This document shows, piece by piece, positions 21,312 through 32,134 of a stretch of 64,000 bases of DNA. How positions within the stretch are numbered: position 1 is the first letter of the stretch; the number at the start of each line of letters is the position of its first letter. The position numbers and the translations under genes are program-made. Origin of the DNA: Linanthus parryae. Lineage: Eukaryota; Streptophyta; Magnoliopsida; Ericales; Polemoniaceae. The notes beneath the pieces are model-generated. The model searched no databases. It was not told the origin of the DNA and saw only the letters and a program-made list of their open reading frames with translations. The stretch covers positions 19,403,001 through 19,467,000 of the forward strand of contig JALGPY010000003.1 in assembly GCA_023055425.1 (NCBI GenBank), written 5' to 3'.

Positions 21312-24300
21312 CTCTGCTCCTCCATAGCAGCTGTTGTGGCAGTTTTGCAGAACCTGGTTCAAATCCGTCCCCTGGGGTATCATCTTCAAGCTGCAATCAA
21401 AGTTTACAGACCTCAATTTTGGCGTGCTTCGGGCTCCAGATGTCTTGGCGAAAGTCGTCATCTTTGGGCAATAATAAACTTCAAGTTGTTCCAAGGATGG
21501 CCAATGGAACAACGAGTCTCCTCTGCAGCAGAAACCCCTGAAGTTTGGAAGATCTCTGAGAGTAACTCGTTTCAGATTTTGGAACACTACTAGTACAAAG
21601 TTGTTGTTGTCATTCGTTTTCTCTTCTTCTCCTTGGTCTTCGTTCTGGTCGTCTCCGACAATTTCCCTCAGTTGTGGACAGACAAATACTTGAAGCTCTT
21701 CCAGTTGCACAAGAGATTGAGCTATTGCAGGCTGGAAGAGATACTTCAGGATGTCACAAGATACCACTTCCACATGTTTCAGGTTGCAAAGGGACTCGGC
21801 AGGATATTGATGAGGATGAGAAGGAGTCGTGGATAGTTTATATATATACTCTAGTCTAGGCAGTTCTAGTAGCAAGAGATACTCCAGACTAGAAAGGAGG
21901 AGTTGTTGATGAGCATCAGCAGCAGCATCAATTATGTACCTAAATTCCGCACACATATCGATGGTAAGTCTGGTCAGGATTTTGAGATCATCCGTCCTGG
22001 ATGACAAATCAGGGAAAAAGCTGACCACCTTTCCGCAGCGGTTCATGGTTAGAGAACGACATTTGGCCAACAACATCGTCAAGCTTTCCCTCCAAAGATA
22101 AGCGGGTTCCTTTAGGATTGAATTAAGTAGCAAAGTAGGAGTATGGTTATCCCAACCATCCGAAGGTCCTATTAATGTTACGTATCCAAAATCAATGAAA
22201 AAAGTTTCCAACTGACGAGGAAAAACAAAGTCACGCGGCATGGTTTTGATGCCTCGTGAACGTGCCTGGAGGACCTTCAGGCGAGGTAAGGTCCTTGCTA
22301 TATTCATGTCATCCCAGGACAATGGGACCTTGACGTATAACTCCTCCAAACAGGTTAAATCAGAGGATAGCATGATGCTGTCAGCTCCGTAATTGCAGAT
22401 ATAGGCATGTCTCAAGTCCAGCACCCTTAGATTTCTTAGTGCCCTTAGATCTGGTGCCTGGTCAAGGTAGCAATGCTGGAGGTCCAGAATTTCAAGTGCA
22501 ATTATCTTCCCTATGGCTGCAATGTCTGGATAATTAATCCTTCTCAGTGATAATGTCCGCAAACAAGTCTGCAGGTGAGAGAGAGCATAATGTCCTGGAC
22601 CCAAAACCATATTTTGCACACCCCATTCTATGCCATGTTCAAGTCCCACATGTAGAACATTCAGTTCCTTCAACTTGGACAGATAATATGGACATAGCGA
22701 CAATCCAATTCCACTCCCCATCAGCAGTAAAATTTTGAGGTTAGGGAAATCCCACGCAGTAGGGTAGTAGTTACCAGTTTCGTCCCCCATCAATGAAATG
22801 CCTTCGTACTGATCCACGGTTTCCCTCATCATAATTGGCCAATTCTCGAGACTGCGACCTCCATCAACGAAAATATACTTTCCCGATCCAAATGATATAG
22901 CGACGTCGCGTACAACATCGTGCATCTTCACAAACCTCCCTTCCTCATCACAAGGTAACAACAAACTTGCCTCTTTCAAGTTATTGATCATTGTCTTTGT
23001 TCTTTGCCAAGCTCCTTGCACTGTATCAATGGAACCTCCTCTGAACATCCTCAACCCCCAACCATACCGTACCATGTCTTCAATACAGATATTGTGATCC
23101 TCAGGAAACAGTGTACAAAGCAAGATCAATTTTTTTGCCGTCTCATCCTTCAGATAATCAAAGCTTAGCTTTATACTCTTGTAAACATGCTGCTCCATGC
23201 CTTCAATATCGTGCGGAGCTGCATCTTTTAACTGTTGAGCTGCTTCTTTCCAATCATCTGGATCTTCTTTGCCACTCATTGCACTTCCAACCGTAACAAG
23301 TGCTAAGGGCAGGTTCCCACATTCTCTCCACACCTCTTTGGCTATAGCATTCAGCTTAGGAGAGTCGACAATTTCACTGCCAGCCTTCAGTCTGAACAAA
23401 TCCCAAGAATCTTCTTCAGATAAGACATTAAGAGCAATTGTCTTTCTCCTCCCAACTGTTCCCATCGCACTACACACTTGCTTTCGCCTTGTTGTGATTA
23501 CAATCTTACAACCCTGGTGGTCTTTGTCGGATGGAATCCCAACTGATTGTAAGTCAAGTTTATCCCAAACGTCATCGAAAATGACGAGGATCCTCCCAAC
23601 TTGCTTGATTCTCTCACAAAGTTTTGTTGCACTTATCAATACTGGTTCATCGGTTAAGTTAAAACCCAGCCAACCAGCTATTTCGCCCTGAATCCTTTTA
23701 ATATCTTGATTCTGAGACACCACAGCCATCACAACTTCATCAAACATCTTGTCCTCTTTAACCTTTTTACCAATATCCGTCACCAAAGTTGTCTTTCCAA
23801 CACCACCGATACCGTGAATTGCAATGAAGTTGATGTTTTCATCCCTCAATGCCTCCATTACTTCTTCTTTTGCTGATCTAGTGGCCTCGTAAGTCGTGTC
23901 CACACTTCCCGTTGAAGGCATGGCTTCAATCCCCAAGGGAGGTGCAGGGTTGGCTATGTTTGTGTTTGTGAAGTTGCCTCCTTTAGTGAGTAACTCGTCG
24001 AGCTCTTTTGTTTTCTCTTCTGCCCATTTTCCTTTGTGATAGCGAGTGGCTGGATTTAGAATGAACCTGCTGCTTAGACACTTGCTGTTTTCATGGCGTC
24101 CACCTTGTGTTATAACTTTATTTTCTTCAATGAGTTTATCAACTCTTTCAATCCACTCCTTCACATTTGATCGAATCACTAGTCCATTTCTTGTTGCTGG
24201 ATCAATAAGCTCTTGCACCCCCTTCCTGAGAGCCTTTAATTCCTCTACTTTAATTTTCAGCTTTGGAATGTTTCTACTCGGGTGAACGATGAACATTAAC

Positions 24301-24371
24301 CAGCGCCCAATTGGCTCTACCAGTAGTTCAGCAATTTTTCCTCCAATTGAGATCAAAACATCAAGAGCCAT
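21261..24371 (-). CDS. CC-NB-LRR disease resistance protein (RPS2/RPS5/At4g27190 type)
   Basis: Intracellular immune receptor of the coiled-coil NB-LRR class. NB-ARC proteins of this type bind ATP/ADP as a switch and trigger defence after sensing a pathogen effector. The start chosen is the ATG at 24371 ('MALDVLISIGG'), giving 1036 residues; the open frame extends 57 bases further upstream without another ATG. Seen in order: N-terminal coiled-coil region (about 30-135), P-loop GIGGVGKTT (187-195), kinase-2 ILVIFDDVW (261-269), RNBS-B KIVITTRR (289-296), GNLPLAL in place of GLPLAL (352-358), RNBS-D CTLFPED (419-425), and the MHD triad (483-485). Leucine-rich repeats run from about 550 to the end. 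The absence of a TIR domain and the kinase-2 final W fit the CC class. No frameshift or stop is seen, so it looks functional. The last 17 codons may be intron: a GT donor at 21311-21310 follows the GAG codon. Confidence 0.95.
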   Translation of the reverse strand: MALDVLISIGGKIAELLVEPIGRWLMFIVHPSRNIPKLKIKVEELKALRKGVQELIDPATRNGLVIRSNVKEWIERVDKLIEENKVITQGGRHENSKCLSSRFILNPATRYHKGKWAEEKTKELDELLTKGGNFTNTNIANPAPPLGIEAMPSTGSVDTTYEATRSAKEEVMEALRDENINFIAIHGIGGVGKTTLVTDIGKKVKEDKMFDEVVMAVVSQNQDIKRIQGEIAGWLGFNLTDEPVLISATKLCERIKQVGRILVIFDDVWDKLDLQSVGIPSDKDHQGCKIVITTRRKQVCSAMGTVGRRKTIALNVLSEEDSWDLFRLKAGSEIVDSPKLNAIAKEVWRECGNLPLALVTVGSAMSGKEDPDDWKEAAQQLKDAAPHDIEGMEQHVYKSIKLSFDYLKDETAKKLILLCTLFPEDHNICIEDMVRYGWGLRMFRGGSIDTVQGAWQRTKTMINNLKEASLLLPCDEEGRFVKMHDVVRDVAISFGSGKYIFVDGGRSLENWPIMMRETVDQYEGISLMGDETGNYYPTAWDFPNLKILLLMGSGIGLSLCPYYLSKLKELNVLHVGLEHGIEWGVQNMVLGPGHYALSHLQTCLRTLSLRRINYPDIAAIGKIIALEILDLQHCYLDQAPDLRALRNLRVLDLRHAYICNYGADSIMLSSDLTCLEELYVKVPLSWDDMNIARTLPRLKVLQARSRGIKTMPRDFVFPRQLETFFIDFGYVTLIGPSDGWDNHTPTLLLNSILKEPAYLWRESLTMLLAKCRSLTMNRCGKVVSFFPDLSSRTDDLKILTRLTIDMCAEFRYIIDAAADAHQQLLLSSLEYLLLLELPRLEYIYKLSTTPSHPHQYPAESLCNLKHVEVVSCDILKYLFQPAIAQSLVQLEELQVFVCPQLREIVGDDQNEDQGEEEKTNDNNNFVLVVFQNLKRVTLRDLPNFRGFCCRGDSLFHWPSLEQLEVYYCPKMTTFAKTSGARSTPKLRSVNFDCSLKMIPQGTDLNQVLQNCHNSCYGGAEVHAPSILHFLLLAFPS

Positions 24372-24719
24372 GCCCACCTGAAGATTAATACACCTGCGAG
24401 ATTCGGTCTGTTCAGACTCACTCTTCAATAGTAAAAAAGAAACAGATAGACTTCATTATACTGGAAAACGCATGCTGTATGAAGAATAAACTTGTGCTAA
24501 TGTAAATTTTGTCCAACTAAAAGATTGAGAAAATACTAGTCTTTTGTCTACAGCTTTCTTCCTTAACAACAAGCTTTTCTTTTGTCTGCTTATTTGTTGA
24601 TATTTACTTTCAACGTCGCACCACTTGCAAACACTGGAGCATTCTTTGACAGATTTGTCCAAATCTTGAGTAGATCCTGGTCCCACCGTCCTATTAATTA
24701 TTTCATGCTTTCCTAAAAG

Positions 24720-24932
24720 GGAAATTCTAAAATTACCGTCCTGCTTTCAGAAAGTTACTAAACTTTTTCACTCCACTTCCCTACATACCCTTTTCTCTTT
24801 ATTACTTCTTCAATTTCCAAAAAGGTGTAACATTCACGATAAAGGATAATTTAGTAAACTTATAAAGTCAAAAGCACTCCTTAAAATTTGTGAAAAGCCT
24901 ACCAAACTATAAATTTGGGACGGAGGGAGTAG
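24720..24932. mobile_element. Stowaway-like MITE fragment
   Basis: The right end reads GGGACGGAGGGAGTA (24917-24931), the classic complement of the Stowaway end CTCCCTCCGTCCC, preceded by the usual AAACTATAAATTTG stretch. The matching left end is not recognisable, so it is diverged or truncated. It lies about 350-550 bp upstream of the NB-LRR start and could affect its promoter. Confidence 0.45.
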
Positions 24933-25812
24933 ATAATTGATGGTGTTAGTTTTTGAGAGCTAATTTCAACTGACTTGTTTCAATGAGGAATTGTGTTTAT
25001 AACTGTGAACAGGCAAGGGACCAGATTAGTTATCAGCTATTTCACTCGCACAAGATTTATCTACCGGAGATAATGATACTTTTATGACTTTGTACTATTG
25101 TATTTAAATGATGCAATAGTAGGACTGTACAGTGAATAACGTAACTCTTGCAAATAAATGAGGCGCATGTATCTCTACATATAGCTTTCAGACATGCAAA
25201 AAGTGTTAGATTAATAAACAATGTTTTACTGGTCCATAAGACAGATACTAACAAGTGAGACGTGTTTATAACCAAGAACCACAGGAGGGTAACTATTTTT
25301 CCTCCCTTTACTGTATCACCTGTTCCAAACTTTCTATTTCCTGTCTTCCTGTACTTAACAGAATTGGATTCTTTTTCAAGCACATATTTATATTATTGAT
25401 TCTTGACCACTGAAGTGGTTTCTAGTTACGAATATAAATATCGAGATCTGGCAGGGTTGGGGACTCTAAGCAACTCTAGGTACCATTACCATTGGGACCA
25501 AAGAGGTCACTGGTTCAATTTAATTGTTGAATTTGGAAATGGACCCCTCAGTTCAAACATAAATATTGGTCTAGCGTGATTGGAATAATGAGAAAGCAAA
25601 TATTTAGAGTAGAATATTGAATTAGATAACATTAACAGAACCAAAGTCCATTTCACTATGGTTGATGAGATAGAATAGGAAATAAATCAAAATTAAGAAG
25701 ATAGAAATGGTGGTTTGTGTTGGTTTATGTAAGCTCAATTCTTTTTGGGGGTTATTTTACAATATGCATAAACTTATGTGTTAGGTTAGTAATTATACAA
25801 ACTTAGTTTCTA

Positions 25813-25852
<40 letters not shown>

Positions 25853-26486
25853 AAATAGTCAACAAATAGTGGGCTGCGTCTTGAACTCAGTTTCAGACAG
25901 AGCTGCGCAGCAGCAGAGAAGTCGGCAAAGGAGTGTGATTTTCATCGTGTTGAAGAAAGCTCAATAAGGAGGCAAAGATTGGATACAAAAGGAGACTCAT
26001 GTTTGTGTTTTAAATCATCCAGAGAATAGAGAGAAAGAAGAGAGGATTTTTCAGAGAGTTAGAAGAGTTGTAGCTCCTGAGATTGAGAGGTGTATTCAAA
26101 GAAGAAGAAGAGCCGAAGCTCTTACTGTGCTGCTGGTACTTGTCTCCGATTTTGTATCACAGTTCCTCTTATGAATATCAGGTAAGTTCTTTATCCCCAA
26201 CTTCATCTAGTTCATGTCTGTTTTATGCTGAAATTTCTGTGCCGCTGGTAGTATTTGCTCTTGTTATGAACTGAGATTGTGTTCACACTCAAAGTTTCTG
26301 CTGTGGGAATTTTGGTGCAAGAACTGTTGTTGTGTTGCTCTTGAGTTTGGAACTGAACCTGAATTTTGAATTGGGGCTTTCCGTTTCCAACAGTTTGATG
26401 GCACAAATTGTCTTCTCAACAAGGGCATTTTTGTCACACACAGTGTTAAAGAGATTTGTTTGCATTTACTGGTTTCTTATGACATA
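24933..26486. other. Interval without a recognised gene; T-run
   Basis: No conserved protein is seen on either strand. A T-run of about 37 bases lies at 25815-25851, followed by a stretch (25860-26280) resembling a 5' untranslated exon ending in a CAG|GTAAG donor at about 26179, but no coding exon can be attached to it. Confidence 0.4.
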
Positions 26487-26746
26487 CTACCTCTGTTTCG
26501 CCTGTTTCAGCCTACTTCACTTTTTGTCACTATTCACTGAGTTACTTTTATCCGGTGATTTGATTAGCAAAACGATACAAAAATTTGGTAATCTTTGCAT
26601 GGTGTTATAGAGAAAAGTTTATTCTAAAATACCATGAAAAAATTGTTAAAAAATTACATCGTTTTGGTACCCAAATCACTAAGTCAAAGTGACTCAGTTA
26701 CGAGTTAAAAAGTCAAACGCAGACGAAACAGACGAAACGGAGGTAG
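26487..26746. mobile_element. Stowaway-like MITE, copy A
   Basis: Ends CTACCTC(T/C)GTTTCG and complement, flanked by TA (26485-26486 and 26747-26748), the Tc1/mariner-type target duplication. The 260-bp element is a near-continuous hairpin with a 'tcactattcactgagt' arm. The same family is present at 31261-31519 and 54647-54904, all 258-260 bp long. Confidence 0.88.
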
Positions 26747-27184
26747 TACTTTATTCATCCATGTTTTTTTAGTAGCTGTGAGCACGTGCATTAAACGTCA
26801 CATTTTATTTATTTTAAGAGAAATTTAAATGACGTTTTCTATAAAAGCTTTACACACAAGACTAGTCACGAGTATAAATCAAACAGTTCATCTCAAAATG
26901 CAGAAGCAAAAATAAAGACACGAAATACTGTAAAATTTTGAAGTTGTAAGAATAATTTATTTTTTCTTAAACGCTTAATACTCAACTCGGAAAAAAGGTT
27001 GGAAATGAAATGCGCCCCTACGAAGAAGATGGTTATAGAAAAATGTCTTTGAAAATAATTGCTTTGTTCTCCACATACACCGAAACAGGATTGTCAAATT
27101 TTCGAAGAAGGCAGCATGTATTGAAAGGATGGGAGGGTGAGAGAGTTGGAATTATTGAATCAAGATATTGGGTACGCTAGTTTG

Positions 27185-27520
27185 TTCCAAAAGACACAAA
27201 TCGTATAGTCACAACTATCCAGGTTTTAAACTCCATTGAATATTTAATTTATGCTTTTTAATTTAATTAGTCACAACTTTCCGGTATGGTGAACATAACC
27301 TTCCGAAAAGCCACAAATTGAGTAGTAGCAACTATTCAGGTTAGTACTCAGTTAAAATTGACATATAAATTAAAACTCCAAATTGAAGTCATAATTATAC
27401 GGGTAAGGTGAAGATGCTCATTCGAAAAGTCACAAACTACACAACTATGCTGTAAACTCAGTCAAAACTATCTTTTGAATTACAATCCTAGTCGAATAGT
27501 CACAACTATTCAGGTAACAA
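27185..27520. repeat. Degenerate tandem repeat, period about 110 bp
   Basis: Four related blocks of the form 'cgaaaagtcacaaa...agtcacaactattcagg' occur near 27186, 27301, 27422 and 27489. Spacing and sequence are irregular, so this is an old repeat. No coding function is seen. Confidence 0.55.
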
Positions 27521-27839
27521 TCGTAAATGACAGTACATTCAGGAAACTAAGCAAAATATTTGAAACTCCTCCACACATTTAGGGAGCAGTATAAATGTCA
27601 CCATGCCTTGGAATTTAACGTTCTTACAAAGCAGGTTCACTACTAGTTGTAACTAATAACTACCGATTGACTCCCATGTTATAAACACAAGAGGACATGA
27701 GAGAAATGCATCTCAGTTATTTTCGATAGATTGATATTACTTTCTAAACGAAGTGGTAGATTAGTTTTCAATACACAAACATACATATACTGATATATAC
27801 AGATATGGAAAGATGCAAGATGTACTTTATAGCAAACCT

Positions 27840-30130
27840 CTTTTACCTTAAGGGTTCCCCAAAAGTCCAGCCGCTTCCGAGTGTTTCTGCATTGGTAATA
27901 AAAGCAAACTTTTATATATGTTCCTTCCTACAAACATATAGACAATTATGCGAAAAACAACTGAAATTTATCTACATAGGTATCCTGAAGCTAATCATCC
28001 TTTTTTTCGTCTACCTTGAAAGATTCAGAAAGCTGTTTCAACCTATGTTCTTTATTTACACATGTATCCTAAGAGCTTATATATATTTTTGTTCTCCATA
28101 TAGATTATCGTGGCAATCTTCCAAGATAGATAAAAATAGGGAACCATTAACTTGTCACTTCCCTCCCAAGAAATTGAGCATGCATGATAAATTGTTGATC
28201 ATCACTCTAATACCAAGATTAATAACTAAAAAATAATAGAAAATGTTTTTACAAGCCTGTAGACATATGTAATCACAAGCTGACATCAAAACCATACATC
28301 TTCTGTTGTAAACAATTATGTTGTATTGGCAAGAAATAAAATCATTGAGGCGACAACAAAGCAAAGATGCTAATACGAGAAATGAAAATGGGTAAAGCTG
28401 TACTGCGTGATGGAATTCTGATTGAAGTATGACAGTCGTTAGGTGATGACGGAGTAGCATGCTAAGTTGACTACTTTATATAAGATCTGAAATATACCTT
28501 TTTGCTGCAAACAATTTCAGAAAATCCAGTAGCTGCTGAGTGCTCTCATTGGCAATAAAATAAACATTTATGTTTCTTCCTTAAACAATAAGTTTTTGTG
28601 TTAATTTCTGTTCCTGGATATTCACAGGTATTGTCCGACTTTATCATATATTTTGTTCATATATAGACTTTGCGGCCAACATAGGACAGCGTGGGTTAAC
28701 AGGGTACTTACTATAATTTTTTTGCGATACTGCTTGAAGTCTTGCAAAATATGTCAAAAATGGCATCTTTGAGTAACCTACTTGTAATTTATGAGGTCTG
28801 TGTTTGTGACAATTAACAGGGAACCATAGTTTATAGATCACATCATTCAAGAAATATTTAGAACATGCAATAAATTGTTTATCAATCTGATGGAAAGAAC
28901 AATAACAGTTCAATAATAAACAATATATATATATATATATATAACAAATTAGGACGGTGCGGATTCTCATGTTTTTAATGCCTTTTGATCCATTAGATCG
29001 AATCAGTTTGAACCATTGGATGCAACCTATTTAAGTATATTTTTTTTAAAACAAAAAGATGGGTAATTTGCCATAAAATCATCTTTCCAATATTTTTTTT
29101 ATAAGTTTTTCACTCCCACATGGAAGTTGAAGTTTGGGAAAATGAAAACGTAATTATTACCTCTACTAATTTTAACATGCTTTTTATATTTGCATAACTA
29201 CATTTTTTTTTAATTTCTTGATGATGTCATTCTCACATTTTTTACTTCATAAGAAAACTACAATATTGTGATTCAACAAAAAAGCAAAGTGGACAAAAAT
29301 TTTGGGAGACCATCTATATATCTATATAATAAATTAGGACAATTCAATTTCCAAGAGACTGAAATGACTTTTCATCATTTGGATCAAGATATTTTGAAAA
29401 TTAAAATTTGTGCAAAAAAAAAATTGTACCAAAAAGGTAATTCTCTCCCTGATCATATTTTGTAGGAAACAAGTTTAACGTTTTCAAAATCACTTCCGAG
29501 TTCGAGTCTAGGGATGTGAAAGGATGAGACATGGGCTTTAGAGAAAAGTTACTACTTACACATGGATTGTTCTCTACATTTTTCTTCCAATTGGTAAATA
29601 TTATTTTCTTAAAATTAAATATTAGTAAAATATTACAAATAAAAGTGCTTTTTATTTTTATATCTAATATAACAAATTAACATTGTTTTGGAAAAAAACA
29701 TTGTTGCTCTAGAAATGTTTTATGACTTAGGATCCCTTTAATTTCACCCATTGGATTGTCACTATTTGAAGAGTATTTTTTAAGAACAAAATGTGCGTGT
29801 GTGTGTGGGGGGGGGGGGGATGTGATTTAAACAAAATTTACAATATTTTCGATATAGAATTAACAAGTAGGCATATACCGCAAATTTTTGTGTGTTATAG
29901 GGTAGTGGCCTCAGAGCCTATCCGGCTATCCCCGAGTATTTTTACATGGTATCAACCTAGAAGCACATGGAGGTTAGTCATCAGATTTACTAAAATAGAA
30001 ATTATCACAAGCTGATATAAAAAAACATACCTCTTTTCTTGTAAACAAGTCAAGGAAATCAATAGCTTCTGGTGAATTAACAAAAACAAAGATCGCATTT
30101 TATATTGTTTCGAGGAAGAGAATATTTGGT
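27840..30130 (-). repeat. Three related exon-like segments
   Basis: Segments at 27840-28240 and 28498-28930 share a long collinear similarity, and 30010-30130 shares its start. On the minus strand each begins with a short frame ending at a possible splice donor: 'ITNAETLGSGWTFGEPLR', 'IANESTQQLLDFLKLFAAK', 'VNSPEAIDFLDLFTRK'. They may be copies of one exon with its intron from a gene I cannot identify, or a dispersed repeat. All look decayed. Confidence 0.4.
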
Positions 30131-30900
30131 TGGATCTGTTTGGCACAATGTCTTTCCAAAGAACAAATTATTGGTGTTTTCTTCTTGTTATCCTTTCCTT
30201 CTACTAACCTTAACTATCTTATTCTTTCCTTCTCTTAGGAACAGAATGTATTCATATGTTAACCACACAAACTGATGTGAAGAAAAGATATACCGTACTT
30301 CTTTGACAAGTAAAGCATGCGCCTATTCTTTTCTAGTCTGCTTGGTGAAGTCTGAATAACAGACAATGTGTAAGGTAGCTCATGTCATTAAAGAAAAAGA
30401 TGACAGAGCGAGGTACTATAAGAAACAGAAAAAAATGTAAAGCATAATCAGAATCAAAAGTGTGTTGTTTTTCGTACTGAGGAAATGCAAGAGAAAAAAT
30501 TGTGTCCAACAACTAGAGAATGTCTCTCTAGAAGATTTAGTTAATTTATGCCCATTTAAACCTATGTTACCAGGAACGCGGTACGCTGCGGTACGTGGGA
30601 CGGGAACTGGAAACGCGATAGGCTTCTCCGGAACGATGTTTGGGACGAGATACAATTACTAGGAACGAGGAACACTATTTAAGAACAATTTTTCATACGG
30701 TTACCTAAAAAGTCCAATAATATCAATCTAAGTAGTTTCATACTTACATTCTCAAATCCATTTATTATGATAACATAACATTGTGCAAATAAGTGCCACT
30801 GAAAACTAGTAATATAAACACGCCAATTATGCAAGCACTCTACGAAACGTTCGGGTCGATAATTTATGAGTTTCGGGTCGAAAACATACCGTGTTTTGGT

Positions 30901-32065
30901 CAAGGTTTTCAGGATCGTGATCCTACGTAGGATCGCGGAGTGTCCCACAGAATCGAGGATCGGATCGTAAGATCCTACCAAAACTGTAATTTTCATTAAT
31001 TTAATTACTTAACTTCTCAAACTGGTAAAATTTTCATCAATTACTCTTACCAAAATTGTATATTTTTATATGACATCGGGTTAAAGTGTCAAAAAAATAA
31101 CATGGGTTAAATTATCGATAAAAAACTATCATGGTCAAACACTACTAACAGTAGTCCACTACTATCAAGCAACTGGAAATCTTTAAACCACACATGTGCA
31201 AGTTGACCCAGTGGGGTGACACCCACACAACCCACACAGTCCAAGTGACACACAATAATACTTCCTCCGTTTCTTCTCTTTCTCTACGTTCTGACTTCTG
31301 TCACTATTCACGGGGTCACTTTGACCCGGTGATTTGGATAGGAAAACGATCTCATATTTTGACAAATTTTTCATGGTGTTGTAGAGTAAAAGTTGTCCTA
31401 TAACATGGTGAAAAAATTATCAAAAAGTTGTATCGTTTGCGATCCAAATCACCCGGTCAAAGTGACCCAAATACGAGTCAAAAAGTCAAAGCGTAGAGAA
31501 AAAGAAGAAACGGAAGAAGTATTATATTTTTATACCTACCCATATACCACACATATCTTATCTTTTTTACTTATCTCTTTCTGACCCAAAACGTATATGC
31601 TCTCCCATTTACCAGTCGAACCTCGGAGAAGTCTTCTCCGAGTGGTCTTCTTGTTCTCCCATTTGCTTTATGTCCAACCTCCCAGAGATCTTCAGCCTCA
31701 TCGACTTCGGAGTCGACCGAAATTGTTAACTGCAAACGAGGAGAGAAGACCTTGACGGAGACCCTTGCTGGAGGCCGGCGACGCTCTTGCTGGCGGTCGG
31801 CGACGGTCGACTGGAGTTCGCCTGGGCTTCGCAGTGTTCATCGCCTCTGCTTCTTCGTCTTTCTGTATTCTTCTCACTCCTTTATTCTCAGCCGTAAGAG
31901 GTAAAATGTGGGATCGGTGGGATCGCACGATTCTACACGATCCTACGATTTCGAGCGTGATCCCACCCGATTCCAACTGAATACAATTTTTCGAACGATC
32001 CAAGTCGCCATTACCCTTTTGGATTGTAGGATCGTACGATCCAAATCGCGATCCTCACAACTATG
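30901..32065. mobile_element. Second hAT-like MITE nested in the first
   Basis: The ends CAAGGTTTTCAGGATCG and CGATCCTCACAACTATG form an imperfect inverted repeat (about 13 of 17). The flanking 8-mers GTTTTGGT (30893-30900) and CTTTCGGT (32066-32073) agree at 6 of 8 positions, a decayed 8-bp duplication. Subterminal regions are rich in GGATCG/CGATCC words, recalling the element at 973-1552. It contains the Stowaway at 31261-31519. Confidence 0.7.
31261..31519. mobile_element. Stowaway-like MITE, copy B
   Basis: Ends CTTCCTCCGTTTCTTC and complement, flanked by TA at 31259-31260 and 31520-31521. The hairpin arms with 'ggtcactttgacccggtgat' and its complement match copies A and C. It is the innermost, hence youngest, member of the nest. 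Confidence 0.88.
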
Positions 32066-32134
32066 CTTTCGGTACGTACGACTCGGAACGAGAAACGCGG
32101 CTACTTTTGCGTTTCTGGTAACATAGATTTAAAC

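Larger units (their letters stand above)
26749..30553. other. Sparse interval with repeated exon-like segments and microsatellites
   Basis: No gene can be called. An (AT)n run lies at 28925-28942 and a GT run leading into about 12 Gs at 29789-29819. Three related segments (27840-28240, 28498-28930, 30010-30130) and one set of irregular repeats (27185-27520) are listed separately. Confidence 0.45.
30562..32126. mobile_element. hAT-type MITE (outer element of a three-level nest)
   Basis: Perfect 12-bp terminal inverted repeats CTATGTTACCAG (30562-30573) and complement (32115-32126) are flanked by an exact 8-bp duplication ATTTAAAC (30554-30561 and 32127-32134). After removing the inner insertion (30901-32065 with its duplication) the element is only about 390 bp. 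Its ends carry GGAACGCG/GGTACG-type words. No transposase is encoded. Confidence 0.88.
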
